A DNA stretch of 64,000 nucleotides from contig JALOTL010000006.1 in NCBI GenBank assembly GCA_025457915.1, positions 124,001-188,000 of the forward strand. The letters run 5' to 3'. Within the stretch, counting starts at the first letter, position 1. Each line of letters begins with the position of its first letter. The stretch comes from Spirochaetota bacterium (lineage in GTDB: Bacteria; Spirochaetota; UBA4802; UBA5550). The notes under the pieces were generated by a model that ran no database searches, was not told the DNA's origin, and was given only the letters and a program-made list of their open reading frames with translations. This document shows positions 36,176 through 44,414 of this stretch, piece after piece. A program made the translations under genes and the position numbers.

Positions 36176-36919
36176 TTGTTCACGACCGGGAACCACATAT
36201 ACCTTTACGCGGCCTGCGCCGTTTACGTAATTTCGACAATCGCCTTTTTTGCCGGCCGGAGAAATATCTCCCTTGCCGTCCTGGTTGCCGGTACGGCAGT
36301 ATACTCCCTCTATCTTCTCGGGAGGGGATGGATAGCGGGATTTTTTCTGACGAATCCCCTTGTCGAGGGTCCTTTTTTCCTTCCCTGGATCACTTCCATT
36401 CTGGCAATTTACCTGGCCAAGAAAAAGGACGAATCATGGGGCCTGATTTTATTGATGCTGATCGCCTTTGCGGGTTTCGCGCTGTATTACAGCAAGGGAA
36501 TCATGCCGCCTTCCCCGAATAAAATCGGGACATGGGTGACGGTATTTTTCATGACTGAGATTTCCGCCCATTGCCTCTTCATGGCATCCGGCGTTTACGC
36601 AGCGGCCTTCCTGATACGGGGGACCGACGCGGAAAGGTTCCACGTTCTCGCCATATGGGGATTTGTCCTGTACAGTATAGCCCAGGTAAGCGGCGCGCTC
36701 TGGTGCTACCAGGGATGGGGCGGCACATTCAGGTGGGGCAACAGGCACATGCTTTCAGCGGCGGTATGGATGATTTACGCCGCCTACATACATACAAAGT
36801 ATATCAACTGGGACCGCAGACAAAGATCATGGTACGTCATCGCCGCGGCAGCGGCTGTAGCATACACAAGCTTCTGGTCGTATCTCCATGAAATGACATT
36901 CCCGAGGATCGGCGGATGA
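36176..36919 (+). CDS. CcsA-like cytochrome c assembly membrane protein with degenerate WWD motif
   Basis: 247 residues, about seven hydrophobic helices; the start is TTG. It matches the CcsA/CcmC/HemX fold: 'AHCLFMASGVYAAAFLI' with the conserved His, and 'GALWCYQGWGGTFRWGNRHM' followed by 'VWMIYAAYIHTKY'. In true CcsA the heme-handling stretch reads WGxxWxWDPKE; here it is WGGTFRWGNRH, so W, D, P and E are changed. A heme or heme-like cofactor role remains plausible. It overlaps the ResB-like gene by four bases (ATGA), so the two likely form a complex. Confidence 0.8.
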   Translation: MFTTGNHIYLYAACAVYVISTIAFFAGRRNISLAVLVAGTAVYSLYLLGRGWIAGFFLTNPLVEGPFFLPWITSILAIYLAKKKDESWGLILLMLIAFAGFALYYSKGIMPPSPNKIGTWVTVFFMTEISAHCLFMASGVYAAAFLIRGTDAERFHVLAIWGFVLYSIAQVSGALWCYQGWGGTFRWGNRHMLSAAVWMIYAAYIHTKYINWDRRQRSWYVIAAAAAVAYTSFWSYLHEMTFPRIGG

Positions 36920-37815
36920 AAATCATAAAACAAATATGGAACATCGCTGGCGATCTCAGGCTGGGATTTATCCTCGCCCTTTCATCAGCCTTCTTTTTCC
37001 TCGTGGGTTCATATAATTCATACGTAAATTACAATCTTTTCAATTCGATGAATGAAAAAAGACTGCAGGATTGGATTACGGAAAACCTTGCTTCGCACAT
37101 GTCCGATTCCTGGTGGCTGCCTCCCCTGCTCCTCTCCCTTGCTCTCCTGGCCTCCAACACCCTGGCATGCTCGACGAACAGGATCCTGTCGCTTTTCCGA
37201 ATGAGGGGAAAAACCCCGGCAAAGAACCTCCTTTTCAACTCGATCCCTTCAATCATACACATTTTATTTCTCATAGTGATGGCGGGCCACCTTGTAACCT
37301 TCACGACCGGGTCGATATACAGGGTCAATATAGATGAAAAGTCCTCGATAAAAATCCCGGGTAACGGCGCAGTGCTCACGGTCAAATCAATCGTGAATGA
37401 ATTTTTCCCAATGGACTCAAAGCTTGCCGGCAGAATATCGCAAACGACTGTCGTCCTCGTTGACGGGTCCGGCACAGAAATCCCTGTTTCATACATGAGG
37501 CACGCATCATACGGCGGATACATCCTGCACCTTGACATGGTCAGGGAAAAAAAACCGGAATCCTTCGGCAATGAAAATGACGGCTCCGGCAAAAAGCCTG
37601 TAAAAAACAGAAGGGGCGACCTGTTGTTCCAGTCTGAATACACGGGCATTAAGCCCAAAAATCAAATTGTATTTATTGAAGATCCCGGGATTGAACTGAT
37701 ATTCCCGGCATTTACCGCCATCCTGTTGTTGATGCTTGCTTTTTATATCAACACACTGGCTGAAAAAAATAATGGGATTCTTAATCCAGGGCCGCGACAG
37801 AACAGCCGCAGCTGA
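36916..37815 (+). CDS. ResB-like membrane protein
   Basis: 299 residues. Helices at about 14-34, 63-80, 108-128 and near the C-terminus (258-280) bracket an extracytoplasmic beta-rich part ('SIKIPGNGAVLTVKSIVNEF', 'GGYILHLDMVREKKPE'). This layout is that of ResB/CcsB, the partner of CcsA in system II heme delivery, though it is shorter than typical ResB (about 450-550). No CxxCH cytochrome or thiol-redox gene occurs nearby, so a standard cytochrome maturation role is not shown. It is coupled to the CcsA-like gene. Confidence 0.75.
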   Translation: MKIIKQIWNIAGDLRLGFILALSSAFFFLVGSYNSYVNYNLFNSMNEKRLQDWITENLASHMSDSWWLPPLLLSLALLASNTLACSTNRILSLFRMRGKTPAKNLLFNSIPSIIHILFLIVMAGHLVTFTTGSIYRVNIDEKSSIKIPGNGAVLTVKSIVNEFFPMDSKLAGRISQTTVVLVDGSGTEIPVSYMRHASYGGYILHLDMVREKKPESFGNENDGSGKKPVKNRRGDLLFQSEYTGIKPKNQIVFIEDPGIELIFPAFTAILLLMLAFYINTLAEKNNGILNPGPRQNSRS

Positions 37816-37896
37816 AGCTACAAGAATTTATTTTCTTGACTTTTACTCTCGATTTCAGTTAAGTTTTGCTTTCATAATTCATTATCCGATAAAAAT

Positions 37897-38808
37897 ATGT
37901 CTGAACAACTAATGAACACGAAAGAGGTAGCCGAATACCTCGACATAAACGAAAAACAGGTTTATGCCCTGATCAAATCGAAAAAAATCCCGTGCACCAA
38001 GGCCACGGGCAAATGGCTTTTCCCCAGGGAACTTATCGACCGCTGGATACTCGGCGATTCGGCTAAAGAACTGTCGGCTGGCAGAATAACAGAAATTGAA
38101 AAAAATAGTTCCTTCCTCGCTTCAGGCAGCAACGACCCCGTGCTTGAGGTCCTGCTGAATTACATGAAAAAAAGCCATCCGGGCCTTAATATATTTTCGA
38201 GCAGCACCGGAAGCACCGAAGGACTCCGCCTCCTTAAAGAGGGACTTATCGACATAGCCTGGTGCCATCTCTTCGATCCCCAGAGCGGACGCTACAACAT
38301 TCCCTTCATCTCCTCTTCTTTCAGCGAAATGGACGTAACCGTGGTTCATCTCTTCTACAGGGAGCTCGGATTCGTCTATACCTGGGACAGGGAAATCAGC
38401 ACCTTCGATGATCTTTCAAAAAAAGGCGTTGTGATTGTAAACAGGCAGAAGGGGTCCGGGACAAGGATGCTGCTTGATTACAACCTGGACAGGACCGGGA
38501 TACCGGGCGATTCAATTACGGGATATCAAAACGAGGTATACACACATTTCGAAGTAGGCCTGTCACTTGCCTCCGGAGAGGCCACAGCCGGGATCGCAAC
38601 AAAGGCCATAGCAAGCGTCTTCAGCCTCGGGTTCCATCCAATATTGGTCGAAAGCTTCGACATGGTCCTGCAGCAGCCGACATTCTTTAAAAAATGCGTG
38701 CAGGCGTTCATCGAGACCCTGAATTCCCAGGAATTCCGGACAAGGGTCAAATCCCTGGGCAATTACGATTTCATGGAATCAGGAAAAATAATTTTTCCTG
38801 AATCCTGA
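37897..38808 (+). CDS. HTH (excisionase-type) regulator with PBP-like ligand domain
   Basis: 303 residues. Residues 8-55 form an HTH_17 domain ('TKEVAEYLDINEKQVYALI', 'KWLFPRELIDRWI'). Residues about 80-290 are the PF12727 PBP_like domain, recognised by 'GLIDIAWCHLFDPQSG' and 'VNRQKGSGTRMLLDYNLD'. Proteins with this domain are usually linked to molybdate/tungstate or molybdopterin metabolism, sensing an oxyanion or cofactor. Its position directly behind the TonB/lipoprotein/CcsA/ResB-like genes makes it the likely regulator of that locus (inference). Confidence 0.87.
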   Translation: MSEQLMNTKEVAEYLDINEKQVYALIKSKKIPCTKATGKWLFPRELIDRWILGDSAKELSAGRITEIEKNSSFLASGSNDPVLEVLLNYMKKSHPGLNIFSSSTGSTEGLRLLKEGLIDIAWCHLFDPQSGRYNIPFISSSFSEMDVTVVHLFYRELGFVYTWDREISTFDDLSKKGVVIVNRQKGSGTRMLLDYNLDRTGIPGDSITGYQNEVYTHFEVGLSLASGEATAGIATKAIASVFSLGFHPILVESFDMVLQQPTFFKKCVQAFIETLNSQEFRTRVKSLGNYDFMESGKIIFPES

Positions 38809-38913
38809 CCGTACCGTCTTAAAGCCAACCGCTGATTATGCCCCGTAATTTATTAAATTTTATGCTTGAAAACAATCAGTCCATGATCGAACCGTAGACC
38901 CGGAGGTTTTTTC

Positions 38914-39831
38914 ATGCGGCAGAATTTATCATGTTCCAGATGCCCGAGGGAATGCGGAACTGACCGCGGGTCCGGTTCCGGTTACTGCAAAAGCGGAACC
39001 GGCTTCGAAATCGCCTCGATCTGCAGGCACGCCGGCGAAGAGCCGGTACTTGGCGGAGAGACAGGCGTCTGCAACATCTTCTTCTCACACTGCAACCTCC
39101 AGTGCGTTTACTGCCAGAATTTCCAGATCAGCAGGAATGGCACTTCAGCGGCAATCCGGGACATTGATGATCTTACGGAAATAATAACGGGTTTTTTAGA
39201 TGAAGGGGTCGGGTCGGTAGGGTTCGTATCGCCGTCCCACATGATCCCCCAGATGATTGAAATCATCAATGCGGTTAAAGAAGCCGGCTACAATCCCGCT
39301 TTCATCATGAATACAAACGCATACGATAAATGCGAAACGATCCAAATGCTGTCCGGTCTTATTGATGTTTATCTGCCTGACTTCAAATACATGGATCCGG
39401 AGCTTTCAAGGGATTTATCCGGCGCTTATGATTATCCAGATGTGGCGCTGAAGGCCATCAGGGAAATGTACAGGCAGAAAGGCTCGGGTATTTCCATTTC
39501 ACAAAACGGAACGATTGAATCAGGGCTTATTATAAGACACCTTGTCCTTCCGGGAAACATTGAAAACAGCCGCAGGTGCCTGAGGACGATAGCCGAGGAG
39601 CTTTCCACTTCCGTTCATATTTCACTGATGTCCCAGTACCGCCCGCTGGCAGAAAATCTCGGGCATCCATTCCTTGGAAAAAAAGTCACCAGGGATGAAT
39701 ACGAAGAACTTATCGAAGAAATGTTCAGGCTGGGATTCCACAGGGGCTGGGTACAGGAACTTGAAAGCCCTGACTGTTATATGCCGGATTTTTCCCTTGA
39801 CGATCCATTCGAAAACCGGCGGCCCTTTTAA
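38914..39831 (+). CDS. PflX-type radical SAM enzyme (PFL-activase-like)
   Basis: 305 residues. Cys-rich N-terminus ('CSRCPRECGTDRGSGSGYC') then 'FFSHCNLQCVYCQNFQIS', with the CX3CX2C cluster motif. This is COG1313 (PflX), related to pyruvate formate-lyase activating enzyme but of unknown target. 'LIDVYLPDFKYMD' and 'LVLPGNIENSRRCLRTIAEE' are typical of the family. GGAGG lies seven bases ahead of the ATG. It converges on a small membrane-protein gene with a four-base overlap. Confidence 0.9.
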   Translation: MRQNLSCSRCPRECGTDRGSGSGYCKSGTGFEIASICRHAGEEPVLGGETGVCNIFFSHCNLQCVYCQNFQISRNGTSAAIRDIDDLTEIITGFLDEGVGSVGFVSPSHMIPQMIEIINAVKEAGYNPAFIMNTNAYDKCETIQMLSGLIDVYLPDFKYMDPELSRDLSGAYDYPDVALKAIREMYRQKGSGISISQNGTIESGLIIRHLVLPGNIENSRRCLRTIAEELSTSVHISLMSQYRPLAENLGHPFLGKKVTRDEYEELIEEMFRLGFHRGWVQELESPDCYMPDFSLDDPFENRRPF

Positions 39832-40154
39832 TACTTTTTCCTTTCCTTGTCGTGGTTCAGCTTGTTCATGATATAAAGCGCGATATATGCGCCGATGAAT
39901 CCGGCTATGACGTTGACACCCGCGCCGCGGGTTAGGAATTCCAGTATCTTCAGGGAAATATCATAAAAAAGATAATCAAGGATGAATCCGCCTATCAGTG
40001 CGCCGATAACGCCGATGACGAAACCGCCGATATAACCGCCGAAGAGGTCCCTTTTCTTTATTGTATAAAAAATGAAAGATAAGGTCGCGCCCAGGGCAAG
40101 GTATATGGCGATTGCCTTGACCACATTTAAAAAGCTCCTCAGATCGAACGACAT
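39828..40154 (-). CDS. Small glycine-rich membrane protein
   Basis: 108 residues from ATG 40154, where GAGAGG lies six bases upstream; the GTG/ATG at 40169 is less likely. Four hydrophobic helices carry Gly-rich faces ('GGYIGGFVIGVIGALIGGFI', 'GAGVNVIAGFIGAYIALYIM'), as in transglycosylase-associated/GlsB-like small membrane proteins. The C-terminus is basic. No function can be given. It converges on the PflX-type gene. Confidence 0.7.
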   Translation of the reverse strand: MSFDLRSFLNVVKAIAIYLALGATLSFIFYTIKKRDLFGGYIGGFVIGVIGALIGGFILDYLFYDISLKILEFLTRGAGVNVIAGFIGAYIALYIMNKLNHDKERKKY

Positions 40155-40260
40155 ATGAAACCTCTCCATGCAGACTAGATTTTACAATAATTCCCCGTGG
40201 TTCCGCATTGTCAAGATACAATAATGATTTTATTGCAATATCATCCCCGTGTTATAAAAA

Positions 40261-40866
40261 TCAAAAAAAAATATCTCCCTTCCCCTCGCGTATGATTACA
40301 GGATTGCCTTCTGTAAAGTCCACCACGGTGGAGGGTTCGGACATCTTCATCCCGGCATCAATTATCAGGTCAACCTCGTTGATGAATGCCTTTTCCAGCG
40401 ACGCCGGCTCAATTACGTATTCCCCCGTGGCCGTGTTTACGCTTGCCGAAAGAATGGGTCTGCCGAGGCTCCGTACGAGATCAAGGGCGATATTATTGTC
40501 GGGTATCCTGACGCCGATCGTTTTCTGGTGGGTTATCGCAATTTTCGGAACCAGCTTTGATGCCTTGAATATGAAGGTATAAGGTCCGGGTATGGCTTTT
40601 TTCATTATCTTGAAAGCAACGTCTGAAACGCTCCTGACGTATTCGTTCATACTGGATATATCGCTGAAAATAAAGCTGAGGGGCTTCTTCCTGTCGATTT
40701 TTTTTATCCGGTAAATCCTTTCTATTGCCTTCTTATCCGATATATCGCATCCATACGCGTAAACCGTATCCGTCGGATAGATGATAACCCCTCCGTTTTC
40801 GATAATTTCCCTGGCCTTTTCAATCAGCCTTTTCTGGGGATTCTGTTCGTTTATGCAGAAAATCAT
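40261..40866 (-). CDS. Sua5/YciO/YrdC-family protein
   Basis: 201 residues, the compact form of the family. 'GGVIIYPTDTVYAYGCD', 'RIKKIDRKKPLSFIFSDIS', 'PGPYTFIFKASKLVP' and 'TIGVRIPDN' are diagnostic. The family forms threonylcarbamoyl-AMP for the t6A modification of tRNA. The KKxDRxKP pattern is close to YciO, whose role is less clear, so YrdC/TsaC versus YciO is not settled. It reads away from the DUF1573 gene. Confidence 0.88.
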   Translation of the reverse strand: MIFCINEQNPQKRLIEKAREIIENGGVIIYPTDTVYAYGCDISDKKAIERIYRIKKIDRKKPLSFIFSDISSMNEYVRSVSDVAFKIMKKAIPGPYTFIFKASKLVPKIAITHQKTIGVRIPDNNIALDLVRSLGRPILSASVNTATGEYVIEPASLEKAFINEVDLIIDAGMKMSEPSTVVDFTEGNPVIIREGKGDIFF

Positions 40867-41389
40867 ATTTCATCCCCGAATTTATCCATGCCCGGCATCA
40901 AAACGTTATTCCTTTCACATGATGAAATAAATAATTCCTTCCATAACATCATTATCGATATTTTACAGATATTTATAAACCGCTTTTAAAAATGAAGTTC
41001 ATTGTTCAGGAATGAAAAAATTCAGTATTGCCTCATCCCGTAATCGGTATTTGCCTTTTCCATTATATTTTAAAACAATTAGAAAAGCACCTGGAAAAAT
41101 TTTGCTGAAAATAGCCGGTTTTCAAATACCGGTAAAGCCGGTTATTTATCATTACAATAAAAAAAGCTTATGCAGGAGTGCAGCCTGCATAAGCCTTTAA
41201 CCTGGAAAATATTTATAGGAGTGTAATATTTAGTAAATTAATCGGCTTATCTTTCAAAATAATTAATTTTTTTTAGTAAATCCCCTGATTTAAATTGATT
41301 TTAAACTTGATAAAATTGACAAAATCGCATGATGATATGAAACTGATTCAGATTTATACTGCATATTACAATACCAGGAGGTCGATCCG
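40867..41389. other. Intergenic region with an orphan minus-strand terminator
   Basis: About 520 bases between the divergent Sua5-family and DUF1573 genes. The notable element is the strong hairpin at 41159-41194, which reads as a terminator leftwards although no gene ends there. The short plus-strand frame at 41012-41200 has no ribosome site and contains this hairpin, so I do not call it a gene. A TTGACA at 41316-41321 has no good -10. Confidence 0.5.
41159..41194 (-). terminator. Orphan Rho-independent terminator (minus strand)
   Basis: GCTTATGCAGG at 41166-41176 pairs perfectly with CCTGCATAAGC at 41184-41194 around a seven-base loop. On the minus strand a run of seven U follows the stem (A-run 41159-41165). 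No annotated minus-strand gene lies to the right before 41390, so it may end a small RNA. Confidence 0.7.
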
Positions 41390-41770
41390 GTGCCGATTAA
41401 AAAAACAATAATACCGGTTTTATTATTTACCGTCATGGTTTCGTGTCTTGGCACCCCGAAGATAAAATTCGATTCAGTTACTCACGATTTCGGGAAACAG
41501 CGGCCGAATGTTGAAAAAAAATACGTTTTTACATTTCTGAACAACGGCGACGGTACTCTGAGGATCAAGGACATTAAGGCCGGGTGAGGCTGTACGGGAG
41601 TGCTCCTTACAAACAAGGAGGTCCCTGCCGGAGGCAGGGGTGAAATTGAAATCACGCTTAAAACCAGCTCTTATCCGGGCCCGTTGAACAAATCGATATA
41701 TATTTATTCCAACGACGGTGAAAACAAGGTCATACGCCTGACCGTTTCCGCTGACGTGATAAAGAAATAA
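41390..41770 (+). CDS. DUF1573 lipoprotein with in-frame UGA at the conserved Cys (candidate selenoprotein)
   Basis: The frame starts at GTG 41390, eight bases after AGGAGG, and reaches TGA at 41585-41587 after 65 codons, then continues in frame to TAA at 41768-41770 (126 residues if UGA is read). A lipobox 'TVMVSCLG' is present. The first part has 'IKFDSVTHDFGKQRPN' and 'YVFTFLNNGDGTLRIKDIKA'; after the UGA comes 'GCTGVLLTNKEVPAGGRGEI' and 'LNKSIYIYSNDGENKVIRLT'. DUF1573 proteins normally read ...SCGCT... here, so the UGA replaces exactly the first Cys. Selenocysteine is the attractive reading; a nonsense mutation is the alternative. glgX starts ten bases after the stop. Confidence 0.72.
41596..41639 (+). 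promoter_or_regulatory. Possible SECIS-like hairpins downstream of the UGA
   Basis: GGGA 41596-41599 pairs with TCCC 41622-41625, and CTCCTT 41603-41608 with AAGGAG 41615-41620, around ACAAAC; the loop starts 22 bases after the UGA, in the range of bacterial SECIS elements. The loop lacks the usual leading G. A competing hairpin, CCCTGCC-GGA-GGCAGGG (41623-41639), has a G-loop but lies farther away. Suggestive only. Confidence 0.4.
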
Positions 41771-41779
41771 CCGGCGATC

Positions 41780-43912
41780 ATGACTGACGAACTGAAAACC
41801 TATCCCGGCTCGCCCCTGCCGCTTGGAGCAAACACCAGGAAAAACGGCACACAGTTTTCCATTTTCAGCAGGAACGCCAGATCAGTAAGCCTTGTGCTGT
41901 TCGAATCAGCCGGCCCTGGCGCAAAATCGGTTGCAATCGAACTCCATCCCGAAAAAAATAAAACGGGAGACATCTGGCATATCCTCGTGGAGGGGATCAA
42001 GGACGGACAGCTTTACGGATACAGGGTTGACGGTCAATATAATCCCGCCGAGGGTTTCAGGTTCAACGGTAACAAGCTCCTGGTGGATCCCTATTCCAGG
42101 TCCGTCTCCGGCAGGCCAGAATGGAACCTTGACGAGGCGAGGGGCTACGACCACGAATCCCCGCTCGAGGATCTATCCTTTTCGGAGACTGACAGTTCCC
42201 AGCATGTCCCCAAGAGCATCGTAACAGGCTACAGGCCCAGCAACGAGGATAAGCCTTTAAATCTTCCCCTGAACGAGTCAGTCATATATGAACTCCATCT
42301 GAAGGGCTACACCGTGCATGGATCATCCGGAGTCAAAAACGGCGGCACCTATGCCGGACTTACCGAAAAAATTCCATACCTCAGGGACATGGGCATTACG
42401 GCCGTGGAGCTCATGCCAATACAGGAATTCGATGAAACGGAAAACATCAACATCAACCCTCTTACCGGTGAACGGCTAAAAAACTACTGGGGATACAGCA
42501 CCCTTTCATTCTTTTCGCCAAAGGGAGGCTATTCCGCGTCCGGATGCATGGGCGAGCAGGTGAATGAATTCAGGGAAATGGTAAAATCTTTCCATAAGGC
42601 CGGCATAGAAGTGATACTGGATGTTGTTTTCAACCACACCTCCGAGGGGGACCAGAAGGGGCCGACGGTTTCATTCAGGGGGATTGACAATTCGGTATAT
42701 TACATCCTCGAGGACGATAAGAGATACTACAAGAATTATTCCGGGTGCGGCAACACATTCAACTGCAACCATCCGTTCATAAGGGACTTCATTCTCGACT
42801 GCCTGAGGTACTGGGTCGTTGAAATGAACGTGGACGGCTTCAGGTTCGACCTTGCATCGATCCTCGGAAGGGACCAGAACGGCAATATCACGAGCAACCC
42901 GCCCCTGATCGAAAGGATAGAGGAGGACCCGATACTCAGAAACACCAAGATCATCGCGGAGGCATGGGACGCCGCTGGCGCATACCAGCTCGGGACATTC
43001 CCCGGAAGATGGGCCGAATGGAACGGCAAATACAGGGATGACGTCAGGAAATTCTGGAACGGCGGCATCGACAGCGCGGGCGCCTTTGCGACAAGACTTA
43101 CCGGCAGTTCCGACCTTTACCAGTTTTCTGAAAAGGGCCCCAACCAGAGCATAAATTTCATAACGTGCCATGACGGTTTTACTCTGAACGACCTGGTCAG
43201 CTACGCCGAAAAGCACAACCTTGAAAACGGCGAGAACAACCTTGACGGCGAAAACTGCAACTACAGCTGCAATTTCGGCATCGAGGGCAGCGACGCCACG
43301 CCCTATATTGAAAATCTCAGGCTGAGGCAGATGAAGAACTTCCTGGCGACCCTTTTCCTGTCGCAGGGCATACCGATGATCCTTGCGGGAGATGAATTCA
43401 TGAGGACCCAGAAAGGCAACAATAACGCTTATTGCCAGGATAACGAGATTTCATGGATCAACTGGTCGCTCCTCGACAAAAACAGGGAGCTTTTCAGCTT
43501 TATGAAATACATGATCAATTTCAGGAAGGAACATCCGATTTTGCGGCGCAATAAATTTTTTACTGGAACGCCAAATAACGGATGCACATCCACCGACGTC
43601 ACATGGCACGGGATAAAAGCCGGCAATCCGGACTGGAGCCCGGAAAGCAGGGTCGTAGCCATGCTTCTCAGCGGCGAATACGCAGGAATAGATGCCGGTA
43701 AAGAAGACAATGACTTATTCGCGGTTTTTAATTCATCCCTGATAAACAGGCATTTCGAGCTTCCTGATGCACCCTCCGGAAGGAGATGGCGGCTTGCCTT
43801 TGATACATCCAGGAAATCCATAACTGATACGGGAAATACAAAGGATGATACGGGCATTGAATCCGGAAGATATTACATCAGCAGGTTTTCAACCGCGGTT
43901 TTTATCGCATGA
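41780..43912 (+). CDS. glgX: Glycogen debranching enzyme GlgX
   Basis: 710 residues, full length. An N-terminal CBM48 domain ('PLPLGANTRKNGTQFSIFSR') precedes the GH13 barrel. The four conserved GH13 regions are present: 'VILDVVFNHTSEGD', 'VDGFRFDLASILGRD' with the nucleophile Asp, 'KIIAEAWDAAGAYQ' with the acid/base Glu, and 'NFITCHDGFTLNDLVSY' with the transition-state stabiliser. It removes alpha-1,6 branches from glycogen limit dextrins. It seems to share an operon with the DUF1573 gene and is closed by a strong terminator. Confidence 0.96.
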   Translation: MTDELKTYPGSPLPLGANTRKNGTQFSIFSRNARSVSLVLFESAGPGAKSVAIELHPEKNKTGDIWHILVEGIKDGQLYGYRVDGQYNPAEGFRFNGNKLLVDPYSRSVSGRPEWNLDEARGYDHESPLEDLSFSETDSSQHVPKSIVTGYRPSNEDKPLNLPLNESVIYELHLKGYTVHGSSGVKNGGTYAGLTEKIPYLRDMGITAVELMPIQEFDETENININPLTGERLKNYWGYSTLSFFSPKGGYSASGCMGEQVNEFREMVKSFHKAGIEVILDVVFNHTSEGDQKGPTVSFRGIDNSVYYILEDDKRYYKNYSGCGNTFNCNHPFIRDFILDCLRYWVVEMNVDGFRFDLASILGRDQNGNITSNPPLIERIEEDPILRNTKIIAEAWDAAGAYQLGTFPGRWAEWNGKYRDDVRKFWNGGIDSAGAFATRLTGSSDLYQFSEKGPNQSINFITCHDGFTLNDLVSYAEKHNLENGENNLDGENCNYSCNFGIEGSDATPYIENLRLRQMKNFLATLFLSQGIPMILAGDEFMRTQKGNNNAYCQDNEISWINWSLLDKNRELFSFMKYMINFRKEHPILRRNKFFTGTPNNGCTSTDVTWHGIKAGNPDWSPESRVVAMLLSGEYAGIDAGKEDNDLFAVFNSSLINRHFELPDAPSGRRWRLAFDTSRKSITDTGNTKDDTGIESGRYYISRFSTAVFIA

Positions 43913-43921
43913 AAGGGAATA

Positions 43922-43950
43922 AAAAAAGGCCTGCTTTCCAGGCCTTTTTT
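43922..43950. terminator. Bidirectional Rho-independent terminator
   Basis: AAAAAAGGCCTG and CAGGCCTTTTTT form a perfect 12-base stem around CTTTC, with A and T runs on both sides. It serves glgX on the plus strand, and can serve the DUF1858 gene on the minus strand. Confidence 0.9.
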
Positions 43951-44013
43951 ATATCATGCATTGAAAGACAGATTGCTTAAGATTTTAGCAGGTGTACCCA
44001 GTTTAACGCCCGC

Positions 44014-44217
44014 TCATGAAGCTTTTTCGTTGAGCTCTCTGATTATATCATCCATAACCTTATCATCCATCCCATGAGCCTTGATTCCCTGCTCGAGTGT
44101 CTCGCTGATACCTATATGGCAACCGATGCAATGAAGGCCGTACTGTGCGAGTGTTCCTGCAACATCGGGATATTTCTGCAAAAGCTCACCAAAAGTCATA
44201 TCCTTATTTATTTTCAT
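44014..44217 (-). CDS. DUF1858 protein
   Basis: 67 residues. 'MKINKDMTFGELLQKYPDVA' and 'LAQYGLHCIGCHIG' are the DUF1858 signature, with a redox-active-looking CxxC followed by His. The domain is common in anaerobes, sometimes fused to hybrid-cluster or disulfide proteins; function is unknown but a thiol or metal site is likely. GGAG precedes the ATG. Confidence 0.92.
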   Translation of the reverse strand: MKINKDMTFGELLQKYPDVAGTLAQYGLHCIGCHIGISETLEQGIKAHGMDDKVMDDIIRELNEKAS

Positions 44218-44414
44218 TGCCCTTCTCCTTTCTGGAATTTTTCAATTTTATCTTAATGCTTTTTCTGTCCATTCTTTTTTTAAGAAGATAGTCATTTTGA
44301 CCAATCATTTCAATAAATTATGTCGAAAATAATAAAAACGGCATAAATGCATATTTTTTAGTTTACTTCACGCAAGTATAGTATATTTGATCCAGATTAT
44401 TTCCGGAAATAATT

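Noticed and set aside
41012-41200. 62-codon plus-strand frame upstream of the DUF1573 gene
   Set aside because: No ribosome site, low-complexity basic composition, and it contains the minus-strand terminator stem.
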